Below, in pieces: positions 7,578 to 14,401 of a stretch of DNA of 16,109 bases. The stretch comes from Alphaproteobacteria bacterium (GTDB lineage: Bacteria > Pseudomonadota > Alphaproteobacteria > Puniceispirillales > UBA1172). Location: the NCBI GenBank assembly GCA_023259875.1, contig JALRFL010000038.1, forward strand, positions 1 through 16,109, read 5' to 3'. The notes beneath the pieces are model-generated. The model did not search any database. It saw only the letters and a list, made by a program, of their open reading frames with translations, and was not told the origin of the DNA. The position numbers and the translations under genes are program-made. How positions within the stretch are numbered: position 1 is the first letter of the stretch; each line of letters opens with the position of its first letter.

Positions 7578-8648
7578 TCATCTCAAGCCTGAATGATGAC
7601 GCGCGATCATATCCTCATAATTGGCAATCAGGCGCGAGGTCACGGATTCCCTTTCAAAGAGGTCCTGATAGGTTTTCTTGCCATTCTTAACAAGCCGTTT
7701 GCCAAGCGCCTGATCTGTGGCAAGCCGACCAAGATTTTCCACCAGCACCTCAAGATCATCAATATCTGATAACAACCCGTCTTTTTCATGAGTGACATAT
7801 TGCTTTGCCCCATCGGCGCGTGTCGCCACCAAGGGCACACCAGCAAACCACGCCTCTGCAATGACTGTTCCAAAGGGCTCATAGCGTGATGGCAGGACAC
7901 AGATATCAGCAAGAGCTAACAGCGCGGCACGATCATGACGCCAACCGGCAAAACACACCCTATCCGCAACCCCCAATTCTTCGGCTTGACGCCGATATTT
8001 TTCCAAATCAGGGCCATCGCCAGCCATTAAAAACACCATATCTGGCAGACGCGCCGCCGCCTCAAGCAACAGATCAACACCTTTTTTCCAATGCATCCGC
8101 GAAAGCAACAAGACAAGAGGTTTATCATCTGGCAGGCCGAAATCAGAACGGCGAACGGGTGGGTCTTCGGCCAAAGTGCCGAAAGTATGCCCTAAATACG
8201 CGCGGTCTGGCTTACCACTCGCCGCACCGATATGGCGAACAATATCACGCGTCACACCCATATAAAAATCACAGTTGCGGTAGTTTTTAAGATCATAATA
8301 TCCCCCAAACCATCCCAACACAGGTTGCGATAACCCAGAGGGCACAAAAGATGACGCCCGATTCATCCAGCAATGCACCAAATCAGGGGCATTAGCCCTG
8401 ACAAGCGAACGGATCTGTCGTTGTTGGGGGTATTTCCACCATCGCTGAAATCCCATGGAGTAATGGGGAATGCCGCGTTCTGCTAATGCGGAAACAACCT
8501 GTTCATGCGGGCGTGAGATCATGGTCTGTTTTATGCCGCGTTCATGCAAAGCCTTTACCATATCCAGACAGAAGGTTTCTGCGCCACCAGTGCTAGCACC
8601 GGCAATGATATGACAAATATGGAGAGATGATGATTGATCTGAAGTCAC
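7578..8648 (-). CDS. Glycosyltransferase family 4 (group 1), first gene of transferase operon
   Basis: GT-B transferase of 356 residues. STGGAETF (19-26) near the N-terminus is the glycine-rich loop common in GT4 enzymes. LLSRMHWKKGVDLL (181-194) opens the donor domain, then MAGDGPDLEKYR (208-219), and the E-x7-E motif E257/E265 in YEPFGTVIAEAW. The best start is GTG at 8648, only a few residues before the first beta strand (LHICHIIAG); no strong Shine-Dalgarno precedes it. A candidate promoter (TTGGTT-17-TATATA) ends about 57 bases upstream. It is the first of three tightly packed transferase genes and is transcribed divergently from lptD, which supports a role in LPS or another surface glycan. 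Specificity is not determinable. Confidence 0.9.
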   Translation of the reverse strand: MTSDQSSSLHICHIIAGASTGGAETFCLDMVKALHERGIKQTMISRPHEQVVSALAERGIPHYSMGFQRWWKYPQQRQIRSLVRANAPDLVHCWMNRASSFVPSGLSQPVLGWFGGYYDLKNYRNCDFYMGVTRDIVRHIGAASGKPDRAYLGHTFGTLAEDPPVRRSDFGLPDDKPLVLLLSRMHWKKGVDLLLEAAARLPDMVFLMAGDGPDLEKYRRQAEELGVADRVCFAGWRHDRAALLALADICVLPSRYEPFGTVIAEAWFAGVPLVATRADGAKQYVTHEKDGLLSDIDDLEVLVENLGRLATDQALGKRLVKNGKKTYQDLFERESVTSRLIANYEDMIARHHSGLR

Positions 8649-8676
8649 TTTATAACTGCTTGTCCATTATGGTGGA

Positions 8677-8704
8677 TTGCCTCAAGAGAAGAGTCTGATA
8701 TAAC
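8677..8704 (+). promoter_or_regulatory. Candidate promoter for lptD
   Basis: TTGCCT (8677-8682) and TATAAC (8699-8704) are 16 bases apart on the plus strand. This would start lptD transcription near 8711, with a leader of about 63 bases. Its -10 box almost touches the -10 box of the oppositely directed candidate promoter, so the two could compete. Inference from consensus only. Confidence 0.35.
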
Positions 8705-8705
8705 A

Positions 8706-8734
8706 TATATACCAAACGAAACACCATTAACCAA
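8706..8734 (-). promoter_or_regulatory. Candidate promoter for the glycosyltransferase operon
   Basis: Read on the minus strand, TTGGTT (8734-8729) and TATATA (8711-8706) are separated by exactly 17 bases, a good sigma-70-type arrangement. Transcription would begin near 8699 and give a leader of about 50 bases before GTG 8648. Confidence 0.4.
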
Positions 8735-8773
8735 TTCATAACCCGATTTGATTTTATTCTAGCCAAGGTTTTC

Positions 8774-10960
8774 ATGCTTAACGCCCCCCAACATTCCTCA
8801 CCTTTTCGGATTTGGCTAATCTGTTTTTGCGCCCTTGGCCTGTTGTTATGGGCAAACTTGCTTATTCCTAAGGGCGCATATGCTCAAGAAACCAGCTCGC
8901 CCATTGATTTTTCCGCAGATAGCATTCAAACCAATCAGGAAACTGGTATTTTTGTCGCCACAGGCAATGTGGTCTTCTCGCAAGGCATGATGTCGCTCAA
9001 AGCCGATCAGGTGGAATATAACCGCCAAACGGGACAGGCTGTGGCTGTCGGCAATGTGGTGTTTACAGACCATGACGGCAACATCCATTTCAGCGATGAA
9101 ATGCAGATGAATGATCAATTCACTCGCGCCTTTGCGGAACCTGTGATTAGCCGGATGGCGGATCGCTCATGGATGGCGGGGGAAACTGGCGAATATGTTA
9201 AAGACGATTACACGGTCTATGATAGCGCGACCTATACGCCTTGTGATTGCGACTATGCGGATGGGGAGATCCCCATCTGGCAGATTGATTCGTCCAAATC
9301 TTGGCATGATCCAAACACCAAAACCGTTTATCATACCAACCTGCATATGAAAATCTTGCGGATGCCGGTTTTGTATTTTCCTTTTTTATCGCATCCGGAT
9401 TGGACAGTGCGGCGGCGTTCTGGTTTGCTCTATCCCAGCATTTCCTATTCTTCGGATCACGGGATCAAATATATCCAAAGTTATTATCATGTCATTGACG
9501 ATACCAGTGATGTTGAAATCCGGCCTTATCTTTTCAAGAATACTGGTGCTTTAACCAATGTGCGTTATCGCAAATTATGGGACCAGAGTGACATCCATAT
9601 CGATTTGACCGGCGGTCCCGTTGAAACCTTTAATCAAAGTGATCAAAATGTGTTGGCTGGCTCAATTCAGGTCAACACCTTAATTGGTGAAAGTTGGGTG
9701 ACAACGGCGGATATTAACCGCACCTCACAAGATACCTTTATGCGCCGATATGGGATTGACGACGCCACCAGACTGAAATCCACATTTCTTTCTGAAAATA
9801 TTGGTCATAACACTTATAGCCGTGTTGAGAGCTATGATATTCAAGGCCTTGCTAGCACCGAAACCACAGAAAAAGAGCCTACGGTTCTGCCATCGGTGTT
9901 TCATGAACGCTATCTGGACAGCCCCAGAAAAAATATGGCGACCAGACTACGGCTTAATGCCAGCCAAGTTGATAATGATGAAGATTATGATATTAATCGG
10001 TGGTCAGGTGAGCTTTATACCTTTGAAGAGTTTCCAACATCTGTTGGCCAGTTCAGCCTAGAAAGTCGCGCTGCCTTGCAATATCATATGATTGAGCATA
10101 GCCCCAACAGCAGCACCTATACTGGTGAATTGGGACAAGCCAGCGGCACCATTGGCCTAGGCTGGTCACAGCCCTTTACCACAATGGTTGGCAAGGCTTC
10201 TGCTCTTATTCAGCCTAAACTCAAGCTGATTAGCATCAAGGCCACCGACCGCACGAACAGCATCCCCAATCGTGACTCGGCGGATTTCCATCTGGATGAG
10301 GCCAATCTGTTTCTTTTGCATCGCTATCAGGGGCAGGATTATATCAAGACCGGAACCCACATTGCCGGCGGCATTAGCGCCAATATGATGAAAACACCGA
10401 TTGGGGATATGTCGGGCTTTCTTGGGGCGTCTTATCGCGTATCAGGGGATGTGCAATCGGGGCTGAATGCCACCAATGATCAAGAACGGCTTTCTGATAT
10501 TTTGGCCAGCATCCGTATGCAACCAACCGATAAGCTGAGTTTAAGTTTTGCTGGGCGCTTTAACCCTGATGACTTTTATTTGAATGAGTCACGATCAACC
10601 TTGGCGTGGAGCCAGCCGGGAACATCCCTTAGCACCACTTACACCCAACGCTCGGAATCTTATTTTAGTGCCGCTAGCATTGTGGAAGAAGAGCTGATTG
10701 TTGGGCTTAATCAAGTGATCGACGATGGGATCACGCTTAATGTTCAGCAGACCTATGACCTCAGCAATGGGCAAAACTTTCAGGATAAGTCCATTATCGG
10801 GCTTAACATCACGCGTGGGCTTCAGGATTGTTTGACCATTACCATGCAATATACCCGCGACGAGACCGCTGACCGAGATATTCAGCCAGTAGATGAAATT
10901 ATGCTTCTGCTCAATTTCAAATATCTCGGCACCTTTGCCAATTCATCAGGCGGAAATTGA
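8774..10960 (+). CDS. lptD: LPS-assembly outer membrane protein LptD (OstA/Imp)
   Basis: Outer-membrane barrel that, with the LptE lipoprotein, inserts LPS into the outer leaflet. The 728 residues start with a signal peptide: basic start, hydrophobic stretch 13-31, and likely cleavage after GAYA (A37). The periplasmic OstA_N jellyroll spans about 43-150, with VATGNVVFSQG and a second GNVVFTD repeat. The conserved barrel entry is PVLYFPFLSHPDW (198-210), followed by RRSGLLYPSISYSSDHG (214-230), then many amphipathic strands to a near-C-terminal NFKYLG strand. Mature cysteines are only C157, C159 and C686; E. coli has four, forming two disulfides. AAGG lies 5 bases before ATG 8774. The surA-pdxA-ksgA genes that often follow lptD are not here; glmS faces it instead. 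Confidence 0.96.
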   Translation: MLNAPQHSSPFRIWLICFCALGLLLWANLLIPKGAYAQETSSPIDFSADSIQTNQETGIFVATGNVVFSQGMMSLKADQVEYNRQTGQAVAVGNVVFTDHDGNIHFSDEMQMNDQFTRAFAEPVISRMADRSWMAGETGEYVKDDYTVYDSATYTPCDCDYADGEIPIWQIDSSKSWHDPNTKTVYHTNLHMKILRMPVLYFPFLSHPDWTVRRRSGLLYPSISYSSDHGIKYIQSYYHVIDDTSDVEIRPYLFKNTGALTNVRYRKLWDQSDIHIDLTGGPVETFNQSDQNVLAGSIQVNTLIGESWVTTADINRTSQDTFMRRYGIDDATRLKSTFLSENIGHNTYSRVESYDIQGLASTETTEKEPTVLPSVFHERYLDSPRKNMATRLRLNASQVDNDEDYDINRWSGELYTFEEFPTSVGQFSLESRAALQYHMIEHSPNSSTYTGELGQASGTIGLGWSQPFTTMVGKASALIQPKLKLISIKATDRTNSIPNRDSADFHLDEANLFLLHRYQGQDYIKTGTHIAGGISANMMKTPIGDMSGFLGASYRVSGDVQSGLNATNDQERLSDILASIRMQPTDKLSLSFAGRFNPDDFYLNESRSTLAWSQPGTSLSTTYTQRSESYFSAASIVEEELIVGLNQVIDDGITLNVQQTYDLSNGQNFQDKSIIGLNITRGLQDCLTITMQYTRDETADRDIQPVDEIMLLLNFKYLGTFANSSGGN

Positions 10961-11060
10961 GGATGATTTGATTGCGGTGGGGCGGCCGTTGGGGTTTAAT
11001 TTAACTGATAAACTCCGCCCTCAAAACTGCCTGACATTCTGAAGTTATTTTATCAGTATT
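10961..11060. terminator. Convergent lptD/glmS gap with two weak inverted repeats
   Basis: The 100-base gap between two converging genes contains a 9-base inverted repeat, ACTGATAAA (11004-11012) with TTTATCAGT (11049-11057), loop 36. It also has a GC-rich pair, GGGCGG (10980-10985) with CCGCCC (11015-11020). Both loops are long, and neither has the compact stem plus U-tract of a classic intrinsic terminator, although the minus-strand reading of the first is AT-rich. A bidirectional terminator role is plausible from position only. Confidence 0.25.
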
Positions 11061-12893
11061 TTATTCCACCGTCACGGATTTAGCCAGATTACGAGGTTGG
11101 TCAACATCCGTGCCTTTATGCACTGCGGTGAAATAGGCCAAAAACTGAATTGGCAGGCTTAACAGCAATGGTGCCAGCAAGGGGTCACAATCTGGGACAG
11201 TGACCACCATTTCCGCCAGTTCAGGGGATTCCTCCACCACTTGCCGCGCCGCGCTATCGGTTGCTACCAAGAGAATATCAGCCCCGCGCGCCTTCGCCTC
11301 AACCACATTGCTGATCATCTTGCCCAAATGTTCATCATCCGCAAGAATGGCAACCACAGGTAAGCCTTCCTCAATCAGGGCAATAGGCCCATGTTTCATC
11401 TCGCCGCCGGCGTAGCCCTCGGCGTGAATATAACTCAATTCCTTGAGCTTTAATGCCCCTTCAAGCGCAAGCGGATACAATGTCCCTCGCCCCAAATAAA
11501 GGCATGATTTTGCCTTTGCCAGCCGCGCCACCATGGGCTTGATCGTATCCGAACACGCCATGCTTTCGCCCAACAGCCGCGGCAAACTTGACAACATGGC
11601 TTCGATCTCTTGCCTGCGCTGATCAGGGATGATACCGCGTTGATGCCCTGCCACCACGGCTAGGATCAGCAAAACCGTCATCTGCGCCATATAGGATTTG
11701 GTGCTGGCAACACCAATCTCTGGCCCTGCACGGGTGATGAGATGAAGACCTGATTCCCTTGCCATGGTAGAGGTATCCACATTGACCAGCGCGGCGGTAT
11801 TAACGCCCTTTTCCGCCATGTAGCGTAACGCCATGAGGGTGTCGAGCGACTCCCCCGATTGGGATATGCCAAGGGCAAGGCTGATTTGACGAAGCGAAGG
11901 GTGGCGATAGCGAAACTCAGACGCAATCTCTGTCACCACAGGCAGATCCGCCAGTTGTTCCATCCAGTAACGCCCAATCAACCCAGCATGGAAACTCGTC
12001 CCAGCCGCCAAATATGCCATCGCGGTAAGTTTCGTAAAATCAATGAATTGAGGTAGATGAAACCCCCCATTGCTATCGGTCATCGCACTAAGGGTATGCA
12101 GTACGGCGTCGGGTTGTTCATGGATCTCTTTTTCCATGAAATGATGATAGCCTTCTTTTGATACCAAACCGGGGCTAGCGGCGACTACCACCACCTCACG
12201 ATTAACGGTTTGCCCATCGCTATCGCTCAAATGCACATGGTCATGCGAAATGGTGCCATAATCCCCATCTTTGAGAAAAATGATCTTTTGGGTCACATCG
12301 CCCATAGCGATAGCATCAGAGCCAACAAAGATAGCCTCATCTGTCAAACCAACCGCCAATGGCGAGGCTTGGCGGGCAATGGCGAGTTGATCAGGATAAT
12401 CCGTGGTCATGATGACAAAGGCATAGGCGCCTTCGATCTGCCCCAGAACCTTAGCGGTCGCATCATGCAGGTTATCGGTGTTATCCATGGCGTCAACAAA
12501 GAGATGCGCTAGTACCTCGGTGTCTGTGTCACTGGTAAATTTGCATCCCTTGGCCTCAAGGCTTTTGCGAAGAGTGCGGTGATTTTCAATGATGCCGTTA
12601 TGCACCACTGCTACACGGTCTTGGGCCAAGATGGGATGCGCGTTTTCAATTTTAACGCCGCCATGAGTGGCCCATCGGGTATGGCCTATGCCTGTGTTGC
12701 CTTTCAGTGGTGAGGTACTGATAACCTCTGCCAGCGCGTTGAGTTTGCCAACGGCGCGCCTCACATCAAAACCGGTTTTTGTGCTAACGGCGATACCAGC
12801 AGAGTCATACCCCCGATATTCCAAACGCCGCAGCCCCTGAAGCAAGGCATCTGCCGCATTAGGATAACCAATGGCGCCAATGATACCGCACAT
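11061..12893 (-). CDS. glmS: Glutamine--fructose-6-phosphate aminotransferase (isomerizing) GlmS
   Basis: Makes glucosamine-6-phosphate from fructose-6-phosphate and glutamine, the entry to UDP-GlcNAc for peptidoglycan and lipid A. The 610 residues begin MCGIIGAIGY, with Cys2 the glutaminase nucleophile. HTRWATHG (71-78), HNGIIEN (98-104) and SDTDTE (121-126) complete the class-II amidotransferase site. Two SIS domains follow (about 290-420 and 455-595) with SQSGES (344-349), ELSYIHAEGYAGGEMKHGP (485-503) and the terminal NLAKSVTVE with K605. The SIS-1 motif usually written CGTS is AGTS here (A297). AGAAGGGA lies just upstream of ATG 12893. It is divergent from glmU, which acts two steps later; glmM is not in the window. 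Confidence 0.98.
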   Translation of the reverse strand: MCGIIGAIGYPNAADALLQGLRRLEYRGYDSAGIAVSTKTGFDVRRAVGKLNALAEVISTSPLKGNTGIGHTRWATHGGVKIENAHPILAQDRVAVVHNGIIENHRTLRKSLEAKGCKFTSDTDTEVLAHLFVDAMDNTDNLHDATAKVLGQIEGAYAFVIMTTDYPDQLAIARQASPLAVGLTDEAIFVGSDAIAMGDVTQKIIFLKDGDYGTISHDHVHLSDSDGQTVNREVVVVAASPGLVSKEGYHHFMEKEIHEQPDAVLHTLSAMTDSNGGFHLPQFIDFTKLTAMAYLAAGTSFHAGLIGRYWMEQLADLPVVTEIASEFRYRHPSLRQISLALGISQSGESLDTLMALRYMAEKGVNTAALVNVDTSTMARESGLHLITRAGPEIGVASTKSYMAQMTVLLILAVVAGHQRGIIPDQRRQEIEAMLSSLPRLLGESMACSDTIKPMVARLAKAKSCLYLGRGTLYPLALEGALKLKELSYIHAEGYAGGEMKHGPIALIEEGLPVVAILADDEHLGKMISNVVEAKARGADILLVATDSAARQVVEESPELAEMVVTVPDCDPLLAPLLLSLPIQFLAYFTAVHKGTDVDQPRNLAKSVTVE

Positions 12894-12933
12894 AGCATTT
12901 CCCTTCTGTTGCTCTTCACCACTATCGTCCTTC

Positions 12934-12963
12934 TATATACGCCCACAGGCGGTGAAGATGCAA
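12934..12963 (-). promoter_or_regulatory. Candidate glmS promoter within an 8-base inverted repeat
   Basis: On the minus strand, TTGCAT (12963-12958) and TATATA (12939-12934) are 18 bases apart. The start would lie near 12927, giving a leader of about 33 bases. TCTTCACC (12913-12920) and GGTGAAGA (12951-12958) form an 8-base inverted repeat centred within one base of the TATATA, an operator-like layout. Consensus inference only. Confidence 0.4.
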
Positions 12964-13036
12964 TATCACATTGCCTTTTGTTTGATTTGACTGGTGTTTA
13001 TACCGATCCGGTCTTTTCTTATTTCGCTTTAGATCA

Positions 13037-13042
13037 TATAAT
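13037..13042 (+). promoter_or_regulatory. TATAAT directly upstream of glmU (possible leaderless start)
   Basis: A perfect -10 hexamer lies 6 bases before the glmU ATG at 13049, which would place the transcription start at or next to the ATG. There is no visible Shine-Dalgarno before this ATG. No good -35 is found at 17 bases (TTTTCT at 13014-13019). The remaining glmS-glmU gap (12894-13048) shows no riboswitch-like fold that I can recognise. Confidence 0.35.
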
Positions 13043-13048
13043 CACAGC

Positions 13049-14401
13049 ATGACATTTACGGCCATTATTCTTGCGGCAGGTAAGGGAACGCGCATGCGCT
13101 CAAACCTGCCAAAACCGCTTCACCGTCTCGCGGGAAAACCGCTTCTTGACTGGGTGCTAGATAGCGTTTCTGCGGCAGGTGCCAAAGACGGCGTTGTTGT
13201 TGTTGGCGCAGATGGCAGTCAGGTTAGCGATTATACCAAATCCCTTGCCAAAGATGGGCATATCCCCCTTTTCACAGCTATCCAAGACCCCCCTATGGGA
13301 ACAGGGCACGCGGTTGAGGCGGCCAAAGACCTGCTTCATGGTCATGACGGAATTGCTATCGTTGCCTTTGCTGATACGCCGCTGATTTCGGCAGATTGTT
13401 TTGATGCGCTGATTGCCTCAATCCGCGATGATGGCCATGATTTATGCTGTCTTGGGTTTATGGCAGAAGACCCAACCGGTTATGGCCGTTTGATCACAGA
13501 CGCCCAAGGCCGTGTGACCGCTATCATTGAAGAAAAGGAAACGGACGCGACAAATAAAGCCATCCGGCTTTGTAATAGCGGCCTGATGGCTGTCAAAATG
13601 CCGCTTCTTTTTAACCTGCTTGATCAGATCGGGTTCAATCAAAAGACGAATGAGAAATTCCTGACTGACATTGTGGCTCTAGCGCATCAGACCGGGCGAT
13701 CCATTGGTTATGCCGAGGCAAACGAAGATGATGTTCTGGGCATCAATTCCCGCGTTGATCTAGCAAGAGCAGAAAGCATTGTTCAGCACCGTTTGCGGCA
13801 CCGCGCCATGATGAATGGGGCAACGCTTATTGCCCCGGAAACGGTTTTTCTTAGCGCTGATACCATGCTTGCGGAAGATGTGATCATTCACCCTAATGTG
13901 GTCATTGGCCCCGGGGTATCCATTGGCAACGGGGCAGAAATCAAATCTTTTAGTCATATTGAGGGCGCCGTGATTGGCCCATGCTCAGTGATTGGCCCTT
14001 ATGCGCGCCTGCGCCCGGGGACGGTCTTAGAAGATGGAGTTAAGATAGGGAATTTTGTTGAGACTAAGAATATCACCATGGGGGCCATGGCGAAAGCAAA
14101 CCACCTGACCTATCTTGGTGATGCCGAGATTGGTTCTGGGGCAAATATTGGCGCAGGCACCATCACCTGCAACTATAACGGTTTCCGAAAGGCTATGACA
14201 CGCATCGGCGCAGAGGCCTTTATCGGATCAAACACCGCCCTTGTTGCCCCAGTGGAAATTGGTAATAGGGCTATGATTGGCGCAGGAAGCACCATCACCG
14301 CCAATGTGGGTGATGATGATCTGGTCGTTGTTCGGGCAACCGCCCAAACCTTGGAACAGGGCGCCGCCGCCTATCGCAAACGCGAAGAGGAAAAGACATG
14401 A
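13049..14401 (+). CDS. glmU: Bifunctional UDP-GlcNAc pyrophosphorylase / glucosamine-1-phosphate acetyltransferase GlmU
   Basis: Acetylates glucosamine-1-phosphate and then couples it to UTP, giving UDP-GlcNAc in the cytoplasm. The N-terminal uridylyltransferase (about 1-235) has LAAGKGTRMRS (8-18) with PKPLH, MGTGHAVE (83-90), metal ligand D109 in FADTPLI, and EEKE (161-164). A linker leads to a left-handed beta-helix of hexapeptide repeats (about 255-425), with RLRPG (320-324), NFVETKN (335-341), the catalytic His in NHLTYLGD (H352), and GAGTITCNYNG (368-378). 450 aa is the normal full length. It is divergent from glmS and overlaps hldE by ATGA, which links amino-sugar and heptose supply for LPS in one transcript. 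Confidence 0.98.
   Translation: MTFTAIILAAGKGTRMRSNLPKPLHRLAGKPLLDWVLDSVSAAGAKDGVVVVGADGSQVSDYTKSLAKDGHIPLFTAIQDPPMGTGHAVEAAKDLLHGHDGIAIVAFADTPLISADCFDALIASIRDDGHDLCCLGFMAEDPTGYGRLITDAQGRVTAIIEEKETDATNKAIRLCNSGLMAVKMPLLFNLLDQIGFNQKTNEKFLTDIVALAHQTGRSIGYAEANEDDVLGINSRVDLARAESIVQHRLRHRAMMNGATLIAPETVFLSADTMLAEDVIIHPNVVIGPGVSIGNGAEIKSFSHIEGAVIGPCSVIGPYARLRPGTVLEDGVKIGNFVETKNITMGAMAKANHLTYLGDAEIGSGANIGAGTITCNYNGFRKAMTRIGAEAFIGSNTALVAPVEIGNRAMIGAGSTITANVGDDDLVVVRATAQTLEQGAAAYRKREEEKT

Noticed and set aside
7886..8290. 134-codon open frame on the plus strand
   Set aside because: Lies antisense inside a well-supported GT4 gene, has low-complexity polar composition and no family resemblance.
8651..8668. 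Five-codon ORF (minus strand) upstream of the first GT4
   Set aside because: Starts at 8668 and ends in TAA before GTG 8648, but has no ribosome binding site; easily due to chance.
12894..13048. glmS ribozyme/riboswitch upstream of glmS
   Set aside because: The predicted leader is only about 33 bases, the whole gap is 155 bases, no ribozyme core is visible, and the element belongs mainly to Gram-positive bacteria.
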